Shown in pieces: positions 44,140 through 53,957 of a DNA stretch of 64,000 bases (position 1 is its first letter; every line of letters starts with the position of its first letter). The translations under genes and the position numbers were made by a program. Under the pieces are notes generated by a model. That model did not search any database, had not been told where the DNA came from, and saw nothing but the letters and a program-made list of their open reading frames with translations. Location: assembly GCA_963721115.1 (NCBI GenBank), contig CAVRIA010000008.1, forward strand, positions 310,001-374,000. Reading direction: 5' to 3'. This stretch comes from CAVRIA01 sp963721115 (lineage in GTDB: Bacteria > Desulfobacterota > Binatia > HRBIN30 > CADEER01).

Positions 44140-44345
44140 CGGGGTCGGAATCGCTATCGGCATCGGAATCGATTCCCACCACGAAGTTCGTCTCGGCCGG
44201 GGCCTCGCGGACTGTGCAGCCGCGTCGACCGAGCTTCGTCAGCATGGCTACGATGCGTTGCATCCGGGTCTCTCGGTTTCCGCTCGGATTCGTCGCGGCG
44301 AGGACATCCAGAGTCGATTCCACTGTCGCATCGGGAGAAGGAAAC
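44140..44345 (-). pseudogene. four-helix-bundle (S23/IVP-type) protein, C-terminal remnant
   Basis: The minus frame reads DATVESTLDVLAATNPSGNR then ETRMQRIVAMLTKLGRRGCT, matching the last two helices of the S23-ribosomal/four-helix-bundle family (xxLDVLA... RIVAMLTKLxR). A low-complexity tail DSDADSDSDPEAK follows. The N-terminal helices are absent and the frame has no stop before the attC-type site, so it is a remnant cassette gene. Part of its DNA (44291-44331) is shared with the signal-peptide region of the solute-binding lipoprotein. Confidence 0.45.
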
Positions 44346-44457
44346 CCTCTCGAGATACGTTGCCGCAATGGCCCACGCGACTCCAAGGTTTGTGACAGAA
44401 CAGGTTCACAAGCTGCTGCCGAACCGCTAAACAGCACCGTCCAACTGCGGAGGTAAA

Positions 44458-45666
44458 ATGCGAGGGTCGGTCACTCTGGTTCTTTGCGGTCTCTCATTGA
44501 CGGCGGCGTGTACCACCCAGCATGTGAAGTGCGGACGGGTGGTGGGTACCCACCAAGGTACGGACTCGAGCGACGCGACGGTGCAGCTCACGCCTTTGCT
44601 GGTGGGCAGTGGTCCCGATGTCGTGCCGGTGAAAGGCTCCGACGGCAAATATCACCTTCTCTGGGAGGTACCGTTGCAGAACGCGACGACTCTGCAACTG
44701 ACGGTGACCGGTGTCGAGATCCAGGGAGACGGTTCGACCCTTCACTCTTTGGACGAGACCGAGATCGCGAAGTCGGTCGAGGTCATCGGAACGCGGCGAG
44801 CAAGCGCGGTCATCGGCCCGGGACAGGGCGCGTTCATCTTTTTGACGCTCACATTCGACACCCGTGCAGATCTTCCGCTCCGGCTCAAACACCGAGTGAC
44901 CGTCGCCTCCGATCGGCTTCCCGCGTCAATCACGACGAGCGGGGGCGAGGTTGCGGTCGACGCCAATGCCTTGGTCCCGGTTCTGGGCCCGCCGCTGGAA
45001 GCCGGCCGCGGTTACATTGCGGCCGACGGCTGCTGTGGCTCGATTCGGCACATTCGGGCGCCACTTCCGATCAACAACGAAGAGTGGTTCGCCCAACGGT
45101 TCGCCATCGACTGGGAGCAGGTCAATGAGCGAGGCGCTTTCGTCGTCGGGGATCCATCCGACCCGCGCAACTACGTCGTCTACGGAAAGCAGGTCCTGGC
45201 AGCGGCCGACGGCGAGGTCATCCACGTGCGCGATGGCCTCGAGGACCAGGTCCCGGGGCAGCTACCGGGCACGGCGCTGCCGCTCGATGAGGTGGACGGC
45301 AACTCGGTGGTGATCGACATCGGCGACGGCCTGTACGTACTGAACGCCCACATGCAGAAGAACTCGATCCGGGTCAAAGTGGGCGACAGGGTCCGCCGCG
45401 GCCAGTCGATCGGTCTGGTCGGCAACACCGGCAACAGCTCGGCGCCCCACCTCCACTTTCACGTCATGGACGGGCCCTCACCGTTGGCCTCCAATGGCAG
45501 GCCGTATGTCATCGACTCGTTCACCCTCGCCGGCCGCGGCGTATCGACCGCGGAATTCGATCGCGTCGAAAACACCCAGGAGCCACTTGCGACGGTACCA
45601 CCCGAGGGCGAGCCGCAGCGAAAGAACGAGCTGCCGCTGGATCTGGTGATCCTGAACTTCAATTGA
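44458..45666 (+). CDS. M23-family metallopeptidase-like lipoprotein
   Basis: Lipoprotein of 402 residues with lipobox LTAAC near residue 18 and a GGAGG ribosome-binding site 5 bases before ATG 44458. An N-terminal immunoglobulin-like region (about 30-190) precedes a C-terminal peptidase M23 domain: QRFAIDWEQVNE (metal-ligand Asp), YGKQVLAAADGEVIHVRDGL, NSVVIDIGDGLYVLNAHMQK, VGDRVRRGQSIGLVGNTGNS and PHLHFHV with the HxH zinc motif. M23 enzymes cut peptide cross-bridges of peptidoglycan or act as inactive scaffolds for other hydrolases; here the residues look active. It diverges from the minus-strand cassette array and probably marks its right border. Confidence 0.87.
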   Translation: MRGSVTLVLCGLSLTAACTTQHVKCGRVVGTHQGTDSSDATVQLTPLLVGSGPDVVPVKGSDGKYHLLWEVPLQNATTLQLTVTGVEIQGDGSTLHSLDETEIAKSVEVIGTRRASAVIGPGQGAFIFLTLTFDTRADLPLRLKHRVTVASDRLPASITTSGGEVAVDANALVPVLGPPLEAGRGYIAADGCCGSIRHIRAPLPINNEEWFAQRFAIDWEQVNERGAFVVGDPSDPRNYVVYGKQVLAAADGEVIHVRDGLEDQVPGQLPGTALPLDEVDGNSVVIDIGDGLYVLNAHMQKNSIRVKVGDRVRRGQSIGLVGNTGNSSAPHLHFHVMDGPSPLASNGRPYVIDSFTLAGRGVSTAEFDRVENTQEPLATVPPEGEPQRKNELPLDLVILNFN

Positions 45667-45835
45667 AAGGACGAGGCTTCACTTCAATGAGGTCGGAGCC
45701 CCGATCCGACATCGAATCCCATTCGTGACGCCCTCTCTACCGCGCGGCACGATCGTTCCGAGCGGCTTCCCGCCCTTCCTATGAGCGCCGGCGACGGATC
45801 CGTCCCGAGTGGCGCGATCGGACACGCGGCGAATA

Positions 45836-47290
45836 TCATCCTCGATCCGCAAGGATCGCATCGAGCAGTCGTTTCGCTTCCTCGCTGTAGAGAACGATCC
45901 GGTCCCGATCGAGCTCGACGTTGTTGAGGTACTGGAGCCGCAGGACGTCTCCCTGCCGCAGCTCGGGGAGGATGCCGCCGAAGAAGAAGCCGAGGGCGGC
46001 GAAATCGTCGACGGCGGCCACGGCGGTTGCGTCGCCGAGCGCGAGATCGAGATGGATCACGTCGAAGCGGTTTTGACAGAGCTGGCGGAACCGCTGGCCG
46101 ACCTGCGCGGCAACGTCGCATCCGGCGGCCTCCACTTCGATCCGAGCGAGGCCGCGGCGCGCCTTCATCTCGACGTGGATGGAGGTCGACGCCGGTGCGT
46201 TGGTCTTCCGCGGATCCTGCAACGTTCGCCGCAGCCCGAGCCGTCCATAGATCGATTCGAACAGCGCCCGGTAGCGCTGCGGCACGAAGACCGTCCGCTC
46301 GGGTACGTCGCCGATCGGGTGAAAGTAGAGCACGACCGAGCCTCGCTGGCGCGGTTCGCGTTCGAAGCCGCGGAAGATGGTGAACGCCGGGATCTCCGCG
46401 AGAAGCAGACCCGTCTCGACCGCGCCGATGGCGGCATTCGCCTTCTGCGTAATCTCGTGCACGGCGACGGCGTCGGCGTACGTGCCGACGAGTTCCATGT
46501 CGCGACCGAAGTCCACCAGCCCGCCCTTGAGGGTCCGCAGCAGGTGGTGGTTGCGGTAGCGTGGGTCGACGACGGCCATGCCGCTTTCCGCGACCCGCGA
46601 CTCGGCGTGGTCGCGAAGCAGGCCACTATGGCCGACGACCTCGCCCTGCTCACTGAGCCCGACCAGCGAGCGCATGAGGCCGCGCTCGATCAGGGACAGC
46701 ACCTGCTCGGGGTAGTAGATGAAGTCGTTGGCATAGGTGTAGCCGTAGCAACGGTAGATACAGCGCGCGAGAGACGGCGCGTCCGCCGCCGTCAACGCAT
46801 GCACGGTGACCGGCGCATCGGCATCGACGAGAGCCGTGCCGGGATCTTCCTGCGCTGCGAGATGGACCTGCCGGTCCGGGGCCGGGAGCAGGCAGAGCTC
46901 GACGCTGTTGCCGTCGACGCCGCGGCTTTCGAAGCGGATGGCGTCGGCGACGCCGTGGGCGAGCAGCCGGCCGATCAGCGTAGCGTCGTCGAGCACGAGC
47001 GAGTCCATCGGATAGGGGAGGCCCGTGTCTTCAACGCGAACTTTCAGAGCGCCGTGACTCTCGGCGAGAATGAGTGTGAACTCGGCGGTCGCCGGGTCGT
47101 CGAAGTGACGCGCGACGACCTCGCGGCAGAGCGCATCGACGACCGATCGCACGCGCTCCGCGTCATCGTCGGCGAAGCCGAGCACTCGAGCGACGCCAGC
47201 CGCCGCCCCTGCCGCGACACCGACCAAAGGCCTGCCGCTCGGAACGCAAATCCGCAGCAGCTCGTCTCCGGTTGTGGACTGTTCGCCCAT
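45836..47290 (-). CDS. fusion of RsbW-like ATPase domain and GNAT acetyltransferase
   Basis: Protein of 484 residues. The N-terminal part (about 12-140) resembles RsbW/anti-sigma HATPase_c_2 domains: RVRSVVDALCREVVARHFDD, FTLILAESHGALKVRVEDTG, LPYPMD. The middle (about 150-320) is a GNAT-like fold: CIYRCYGYTYANDFIYYPEQ, LVGLSEQGEVVGHSGLLRDH, DPRYRNHHLLRTLKGGLVDF. A C-terminal tail of roughly 100 residues is unassigned. Such fusions are known as ATP-binding/GNAT proteins near stress signalling genes, though no STAS or PP2C partner is adjacent. ATG 47290 is the homology start; the frame is open further upstream. Confidence 0.8.
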   Translation of the reverse strand: MGEQSTTGDELLRICVPSGRPLVGVAAGAAAGVARVLGFADDDAERVRSVVDALCREVVARHFDDPATAEFTLILAESHGALKVRVEDTGLPYPMDSLVLDDATLIGRLLAHGVADAIRFESRGVDGNSVELCLLPAPDRQVHLAAQEDPGTALVDADAPVTVHALTAADAPSLARCIYRCYGYTYANDFIYYPEQVLSLIERGLMRSLVGLSEQGEVVGHSGLLRDHAESRVAESGMAVVDPRYRNHHLLRTLKGGLVDFGRDMELVGTYADAVAVHEITQKANAAIGAVETGLLLAEIPAFTIFRGFEREPRQRGSVVLYFHPIGDVPERTVFVPQRYRALFESIYGRLGLRRTLQDPRKTNAPASTSIHVEMKARRGLARIEVEAAGCDVAAQVGQRFRQLCQNRFDVIHLDLALGDATAVAAVDDFAALGFFFGGILPELRQGDVLRLQYLNNVELDRDRIVLYSEEAKRLLDAILADRG

Positions 47291-47472
47291 ACTCGGTGTC
47301 GATTGTGACGGAACCAAGCGGGGACGCAACCTTTCCTTGCTGGAAGCCCCCGCGGTCCCGATCTTCGAAAGAGGGCAGCGGTGATTCTCCGGCACATCTG
47401 CCACGGCTTGCGGCATCGCCCAACCGCGCATACCCTCGAACTCGATCTGCGGTCACGAGAGAGGAGTGACGC

Positions 47473-48120
47473 ATGCAACTGATCTCAGTCAACGTCGGGT
47501 TGCCGCGCGAGGTCGACTGGCGCGGGCGCAGGGTTCGCACTTCGATTTGGAAAATTCCGGCGGAGGGGCGTGTTCGCGTCACCCGGCTCAATCTCGACGG
47601 CGACCAGCAGTCCGATCTCTCCGTGCACGGCGGTGCGGAAAAGGCTGTCTATGTCTACCCCTCGGAGCACTACGCGTATTGGGGCCGAGACCTCCCCGGA
47701 GTGGATCTCCCATGGGGCGCGTTTGGGGAGAACTTCACGACTGAAGGTCTGCTCGAGGACGGCATCCAGATTGGCGACCGCCTCCAGGTGGGCTCCGCCG
47801 AGTTCGTCGTCACACAGCCACGCATGCCCTGCTACAAGCTCGGCATTCGGTTCGGCCGCGAAGACATGGTGAAGCGCTTCCTGAAGAGCGGGCGCACCGG
47901 CTTCTACCTCTCAGTACTGCGCGAGGGCGACGTGGGCACCGGCGATCCCATCGCGTTCACTCATCGAGATGATCACGGCGTGACGGTCGCCGACATTTCC
48001 GCGCTCTATACCTACGACGCCGACAATCAGCCGCTGCTGCATCGCGCCATCGAGCTGCCCGCACTGCCTGCGAGCTGGCGCGACTACTTTCGCAAGCGTG
48101 CTTGGAAGCCCGACGCCTGA
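47473..48120 (+). CDS. MOSC domain protein (YiiM-like)
   Basis: A 215-residue MOSC-domain protein of the YiiM group: SVNVGLPREVDWRGRRVRTS at the start, DQQSDLSVHGGAEKAVYVYP and FGENFTTEGLLEDGIQIGDR, and the conserved Cys120 in QPRMPCYKLGIRFG. YiiM-type proteins are molybdenum-cofactor enzymes that reduce N-hydroxylated compounds; the C-terminal helical part present here is typical. GAGGAG at 47461-47466 supports ATG 47473. No molybdopterin biosynthesis genes are nearby. Confidence 0.9.
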   Translation: MQLISVNVGLPREVDWRGRRVRTSIWKIPAEGRVRVTRLNLDGDQQSDLSVHGGAEKAVYVYPSEHYAYWGRDLPGVDLPWGAFGENFTTEGLLEDGIQIGDRLQVGSAEFVVTQPRMPCYKLGIRFGREDMVKRFLKSGRTGFYLSVLREGDVGTGDPIAFTHRDDHGVTVADISALYTYDADNQPLLHRAIELPALPASWRDYFRKRAWKPDA

Positions 48121-48298
48121 CGTCCCGCAATGGCCGCTTCCGACGGATGGGAGAGAATCAGGGTGAGGGGGATAGAATGCCCGCAGCCGCAGGCTGCCTC
48201 CGCTCATTGGACCGATGCGCGCACCAGCGGTGCCGCTGAAGCGGGAGAGGTGACGGAGTCATCAGATCCCCCTCACCCCAGCCCTCTCCTATCCGAGT

Positions 48299-48420
48299 CT
48301 GTCGATTTTTTCCGAAACGAGGCTTCGACAAGCTCAGCCTGAGCGGCTTGCGGGTTGATTTCAAAGGACTTTGTCCGCTCATCTGAGCTTGTCGAAGGGT
48401 GTCCTCGCATTCATCGACAG
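48299..48420. repeat. MITE-like repeat, copy 2 (122 bp, inverted)
   Basis: Inverted copy of the element at 3433-3582, 122 bp, bounded by perfect 8-bp inverted repeats CTGTCGAT and ATCGACAG. It lacks the CTGTCCTGAGCGTAGTCGAA insert of copy 1. The surrounding 48121-48530 gap shows no gene. Confidence 0.72.
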
Positions 48421-48530
48421 TCCCATCCAGGGAGAGGGAGCAGGACCGATCGCGCTCATTTTCATGCGTCTTCGGGCGAGCGCAGCTCATGACGAACTTC
48501 GTGGTTTAGATTTTGGCGGACCAAGGCTGA

Positions 48531-50289
48531 CTACGGCAGCCCTGCGGTTCCGCGAAGCACGTCGATATCGAAAGTGCCGATGGGGACCTTCTCGGCTCGG
48601 TAGGACGAGTTTCCCTGGTTCACGAACGACATATCGAGCACGTCGTTACCGATAGCGTCGACCTCGGTGAACACGAGGTTGGCGGGACCGGTGTAGTCGC
48701 CCCAGCCGATCAGGTTGGTACCGTCCGCATAGCGGCGGAAGCTGCCCAGAAAGGCGCTGTTGGCGGCGCCCTGGTACTGCCACACGACATGGGCGGTGCC
48801 GGCGCAGAGGTCGAGCGCGTACTCGACGCCTCGAGCCACGCCAGGAACCGCAGCCGCCGCCGAGTGGTCATCGAAGAGCGAGATGTCCCCGTTCGACTGA
48901 AAGCGCGCGTCGTGCTGCAGATAGAATGCCCCTTCTGGATCGCCTTGGATCGTCAGAATCTGCGCACCATCCTTGTTGTACGGAGTGCCGCCCAACTTCC
49001 ACACGACATTTCCGGTGGTCTTCGAGACCAGGAGCACTGAATTCATGTTGCGGAAGGAGATGAGCACATCACCGTCGCCGCTCACGTCGACTGAGTTGCA
49101 GTGGTACACGTCGGCCGGATCCGCGTCAGTGCCCGCGTGCGTCGGGGCGACAGATTCCTTGACCGGATCGGTGTGATTGCTCGCCCGCCAGTCCCACACG
49201 AGGTTGCCCTGCGCATCCACCTCCTGTACGGCGCAATCGCGGATCGTGGAGTTAGGACCGTAGGTGCTCAGCCCGGTGAGATCGACCCCCGTGCGGTTCG
49301 GGTACGATATGAGCATGAAGTCGCCGTTGGGCAACAAGAGTAGCTCGTGGTTGTTCAGGGGGATGCCGACGGTGGTGATGGCCCGGGTCGTCCCTGTCTC
49401 GAGAAAGTAGAGCGTGCCGATGGAAGGGTTGGACGTGGTCGTTATGCCCACCGTCGAGTCAGGGAGCGGCGTGACCACGGTGGGATTCGCTTCATCCGTG
49501 GTCGTACGGTGATACCAGATGGGAGTTCCGTTCGCGTCGACGATCATGGCATAGGGTCCAGACGCCGCGTCGACGAAAGCGTTGCCGATCAGATACCAGC
49601 CGGGAGTGGGGTTGCCGGCTGCGGGGTGGCGGCTGGGAACCACGAGCGGAAAGTCGTGAGGTAGGCAGCGTATCCAGTACTGCTGAGTGAAGCCGGTGGC
49701 GTCCTGAGCCAGCACCACCGCGGCTTGATTCTCGGTGAGCGACACGGGCACCGAGGCGGATGGGGCCCACGAGGTGGTGACGGGGCCGCTCAGCGAGACG
49801 GCTCCCCCGGCGATCGCGGTCATGTCGAGCGTCAGGGCGTTCGTCCCGGGGCTGCAGACGACCGCGTAGTCGTAGATCGACGGCGAGAAATCCGGGCGCA
49901 ACGTCAGCGGGGACACGGCGAGCGAGGCCAGGGGCGGGGTCCTACAATGCCCTGCCACACAGACAGCTGCCCCGTCGGTACACGCGGTGCCGTCGGGGAC
50001 GGGCAGGTAGGAACAGGTGCCGTCGCCGTTGCAGGTGCCGGCTTGGTGGCACTGATCTGGCGGATCGCAGCTGCACGCCGGTAACTGTCGCGGCAATCGT
50101 CGGCGAGGTCGTTGGCGTGCAGGTTGCCCCGGCTGTCGGCGTGGGTGTGTTGGTCGGCAGCGCCGTGAACGTTGCCGTGGGCGCCGCTGGAACGTTGCCG
50201 GAGCCACCGCAAGCGGCTAGGCCGCCGATCATCAACACATATGCACAGACACAGCCCGCGCCTCCCCACCAGCCCAGCGCTCGCTTCAT
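48531..50289 (-). CDS. arylsulfotransferase (ASST)-family lipoprotein, one frameshift
   Basis: Secreted protein of about 585 residues. ATG 50289 opens KRALGWWGGAGCVCAYVLMI and GGLAAC, a lipoprotein signal, then a short Thr/Pro stretch. At about 50077 the frame changes and a Cys-rich module follows (ACSCDPPDQCHQAGTCNGDG, PDGTACTDGAAVC). The main domain from about residue 190 is the ASST-type six-bladed propeller: GTPIWYHRTTTDEANPTVVT, NNHELLLLPNGDFMLISYPN, GNLVWDWRASNHTDP, HCNSVDVSGDGDVLISFRNM, NVVWKLGG and YLQHDARFQSNGDISLFDDH. The family transfers sulfate between aryl donors and acceptors; a catalytic His is plausible but not proven. Confidence 0.82.
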
Positions 50290-50344
50290 CCTCGATCTCG
50301 TCGTTTCAGATATGGTTCTCGCTCGAGAACGCCTGAGGACGGGG

Positions 50345-50478
50345 CCGTTCGGGTCGGACTGTCCCTCCGGCCCCTCGCAGATGACGTGATCGGGCAGCAT
50401 GATGAGATCGAAGCCGCGCTCCTCGGCGGCGTGCGACGCCTCGCGCAGTTGGTCGCGCTCGAGCGGAAAGAACTCGCC
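50345..50478 (-). pseudogene. luciferase-like oxidoreductase N-terminal fragment
   Basis: A 45-codon stretch reads GEFFPLERDQLREASHAAEE, RGFDLIMLPDHVICEGPEGQ. The xxAEERGFDxxxLPDH pattern is the second helix/strand of LLM flavin/F420 oxidoreductases, as in the intact gene at 16975-17820 (AEAEGFDSVWTGEHV). There is no barrel beyond it and no start codon, so it is a fragment squeezed between the isomerase and the ASST gene. Confidence 0.4.
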
Positions 50479-50487
50479 CGCCCCTCC

Positions 50488-52873
50488 TCAAGGATCCTTG
50501 TAGCGGTCGAGATCCAGCAGCCCCGCCAGGATGGGCTGGCGGGCGGCGAAGTCCGTCTGGAACCAGTCGGCCGTTGCCCAGAAACGAGGGCTGCTACGGC
50601 GCACGCCCCAGCGGGCGACGAAGGCCTCGAAGGCGGCGTCTCCGTCCACGGCGCGCAGCTGGCGGGCGAAGTCGCCGATCGACGGCAGCGGCACATCGAA
50701 AAAGAAGTTGGGATAGCTTCCATAGTAGCCCGACAGGATCGTGAGTATGTCGTCTTTCGGAAGGCGTCGCGATTTCTCTCCGAACATGAACGCGACGTTC
50801 TTGTGCGCCTTGTCGTGTACGATGGTGTAAACGAGCACATCCCCGCTCGCCGCATCCCGCACGCGCAGAAGTGACAGATCCGGGAGATAGCGAACGAACG
50901 GCCCGCGCACCGACGCCAGCGTCTGCAGCTGCGCGTCGACCTGGCGCTGCGCGGGTGAGGCGCCGCTGCGCTCACAAGGCGGGAGCGGAGCAGCGATTGA
51001 TCGGATCGGCGACCGGATCCAATCCGGCACCGCGTTGAAGAAGCGCCATCAGCAGCTCCCCCTTCGGGTCGTCGGTATGGAAGTCGATCTGCGTGCCGCG
51101 CTCCCAGCCGGGATCGCGGTCGGTGGCGAAGAGGTCAGCAGCCGGCTTCGCCAGCCCAGGTACCACGAGTCGCGCAAAGGGGCGCGCCGCTCCTTCGGCA
51201 GGAAGCTCAAGAAAAGGTCCTCCGACTCCATCCGTAGATAGTCCATGTAGAGCCGCGTCGAGACCTGATGGGCGACTCCGCCGAAGACGTTGAAGCCGGC
51301 CACCAGGTCATAATAGAGGCGCTCGAGAATCGGATAGTCCATGACCCACGCCGTCTTCGGAACGGCGCCGACGAAGCCCTTCACGACCTCGGCGTTGTCG
51401 AAGTGGCGGAAGACCGTCAGGAGCGCGTTGGGGTTGACGCCGCCGCCGTCCCAAATGGCTGCCAGCGGAAAGCCGCGGCCTCTGCGCATCGCTCTCCGAG
51501 TAGCGGCGGTCGCGGAAACGCATGTATCGCCGCCACGTCACCCAATGCTTGGCCCAGAGATCCCCCGGATCGAAGTCCCCGGCATCCTCGGCGGGCAGAG
51601 CCATCTCGGGCGCTGCGGCGGGTAGATACGTGGGGTCGGTGACCGAGAGATCGTAGTTCGGATCGAGGAACGAGACCCAGAACCGGTCATCGATGACGTC
51701 GACGGCGATCTGCCCTCGGCATACGGGGCCGCGAATGAACGTCATGACGAAATAACCTGCGTCGTCGAGCATGAACTGGTATCGCGAGCGCGCCGGTATG
51801 GCGGCGAAGGCGACGAAGGGGTTGGCGGCAACCTCTTCCTCGTAGGAGGGCAACGTCTGAACGTCCCAATCCGAATCGAGGAAGAGGGCGCGGTAGCGCG
51901 CCAGCCGCTCGGGGCCGAGCGGATAGACGATGTGCGTCTTGTGAACGATCGTTCCCTCGACCGGGCGCAGCCGATAGTAGAACGGGCGATCGCCGGGATC
52001 GTCATAGGGCCGCGCCGTGGCGATCTCGTCGATCGGCCTGCCGGGCGCCGTCCGCGACCGAACGAGTACGAAGTAGTGACCGGGTGTCGCGTCCTCGAAG
52101 TAGAGGTGGGCGGCGAAGAGGTGCTCGTAGAGATACCGGGCCGCGAGTTGCTCCTTGTTGGAGCTTCCGTTGAAAAACGTCTCCCAGCTATGCACCCGCA
52201 GCTCGACGTCGGGCGGCAGCGCGGCTGCCGATGATGGCCCGGGGGCGCCCTGAGAGAGCCAGCGCTCGAGGGTCAGGAACTCGTCGTCGGAGAGAGGCGC
52301 CATTCCGTACGGCATGCCGCCCCAAGGATTCCTGGCGGCGTAGTCGTCGAACTCCTCTCGCGTGGCGCACTGCAGCGGCCGCTGGATGTCGAGGAACACC
52401 GACTTCGGAAGCTTCTCGTTCGCCGGCAATGGGTGGCTGTGGCCGAGGGCGATCATGCGCTGGAGCAGAGAGCTCGACCAGCCGCGCGCGCTGGCACCCA
52501 TCTGATCTTCCACCACCGCCCGGAATCCGCGTTCGCGCCACTCGGCGGTGCTGGACGCGTCCACGAACAAGCGCGTGGGCGGAGCCGCCTCGAGTCGGCT
52601 CGAGTCATACACGGCCTCCTTGGTCGTGCCCCGGGTGATTCCTTCGTACGAGGACAAGAGAAGCTGACAGGGCGCGTCGTAGCATCCGTGACAAACCACG
52701 CAACGTCTTTCGAGCACCGGCTTCACGTCGGACTCGTACGAGACGGCCGGTCCTGCAGGCAGAGCCGGCGGCGGCTCGGGCGGAGCCGGCTTGGGAGTTC
52801 GGGCGCACGCCAGGAACAGGAAGCCGACCAGGGGCAAGAGGAGAAGTCTCCAAATCGAACGACTCGCCAACAC
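50488..52873 (-). CDS. cti: fatty acid cis/trans isomerase (CTI), three frameshifts
   Basis: Periplasmic heme protein that converts cis to trans unsaturated membrane fatty acids under solvent or heat stress. GTG 52873 follows a GGAGGA ribosome-binding site. The N-terminus has a lipoprotein-like signal (LLLLPLVGFLFLAC) and heme motif CVVCH (residues 58-62). Full length is about 790 residues, as in Pseudomonas Cti. The body (SYESDVKPVLERRC, PLQCATREEFDDYAARNPWG, GTIVHKTHIVYPLGPERLAR) is in one frame to about 51475. AAIWDGGGVNPNALLTVFRH is in a second, DRDPGWERGTQIDFHTDDPK in a third, and FVRYLPDLSLLRVRDAASGD to the end in a fourth segment. Pseudogene or indel errors. Confidence 0.82.
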
Positions 52874-53134
52874 GTCCTCCGTCTCCGCCAGGAATCACAG
52901 GCGGGCCGTGGGGAAGCTCCCCGAGCGCGACAATAACGCATCACCGTGCTCATTCATACCGGCGGAACACATCTCCGGTGACGTCCGCCCCTACGTGATG
53001 GTCGACACCTACCCGGCCCGGATCGAGACGGTGAGCGTTCCGTAGCTCCCGGTCGGGCCAACGTCCCTGGCCTCCGCGGGGCAGAGCGTCGTCCTGTTCG
53101 TGATATGGTGGGCGCTCGATTGAAGGAGGGAGAC

Positions 53135-53905
53135 GTGGGAATCCTCGAAGTGAAACTGGGGTCGGCCGCGCTGATCTTCGCATGCGGTCTGGCGGGCGGA
53201 TTTCTGCCGCTGCGCTTCGACGAGTCGGAACGCAGCAGGCGCTTCCTCGCCTTGGGAAACGGATTTGCTGGCGGCATCTTCCTCGGCGCTGGGCTCCTCC
53301 ACATGCTCGGCGACGCGCAGCGGACCTTTTCCTCCTTCGGCACCGGCTACCCGATCGCCCTGCTCATCGCCGGCTGCGCGTTTCTCGCCGTCCTCTTCCT
53401 CGAGATGGTGGCGCTCGCGGGGCGGGAGAACGTTGGCTCGTTGCCCGATGCCAAGACCTCCCCCTACCCCTTCATCCTGATGGTCGTTCTGTCCGTGCAC
53501 TCGCTCATCGCCGGTGCCGCGCTGGGGCTCGAGGGGTCGGTGTTTGCGTCCTTCGCGCTCCTGATCGCGATCCTCGCCCACAAGGGCTCCGCCGCGCTCG
53601 CACTCGGCGTCAGCCTCAAGATGGCCGCCTTCGACCGGCGCCGATTCATCGCGATGATCGCACTTTTCTCCTGCATGACGCCGATCGGAGTCCTCGGCGG
53701 CTTCGCCTACTCGCGGACCGTCTCCGGCGAGACGGCGCTACTGGTCGAGGCCGTCTTCGACGCCATGGCGGCCGGGTCGTTCGTCTACGTCGCGGTCCTC
53801 GACATCATCGAGGAGGCGTTCGCCGAGAAGGTCGACCTGGGCGTGAAGTTCACGGTACTGACGCTCGGCTTCGTCGGCATGGCGCTGCTCGCCGTGTGGA
53901 CCTGA
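53135..53905 (+). CDS. ZIP-family metal transporter
   Basis: Inner-membrane divalent-metal transporter of 256 residues with eight predicted spans. The start GTG 53135 is set by AAGGAGGG at 53123-53130; an in-frame ATG at 53105 lacks a site. Diagnostic segments are LGNGFAGGIFLGAGLLHMLG (span 2-3), VVLSVHSLIAGAALGLEG (span IV with the conserved HS..AG metal site) and AILAHKGSAALALGVSLKM (span V, HK..A). The C-terminus AVLDIIEEAF is also typical. ZIP proteins move Zn, Fe or Mn into the cytoplasm. No Fur/Zur box was recognised upstream. Confidence 0.92.
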   Translation: MGILEVKLGSAALIFACGLAGGFLPLRFDESERSRRFLALGNGFAGGIFLGAGLLHMLGDAQRTFSSFGTGYPIALLIAGCAFLAVLFLEMVALAGRENVGSLPDAKTSPYPFILMVVLSVHSLIAGAALGLEGSVFASFALLIAILAHKGSAALALGVSLKMAAFDRRRFIAMIALFSCMTPIGVLGGFAYSRTVSGETALLVEAVFDAMAAGSFVYVAVLDIIEEAFAEKVDLGVKFTVLTLGFVGMALLAVWT

Positions 53906-53957
53906 CGGGCCGCGCGAACGTCCCCATTCTTTGCCCCTGCCCCTGGGCTAGAGGCGC

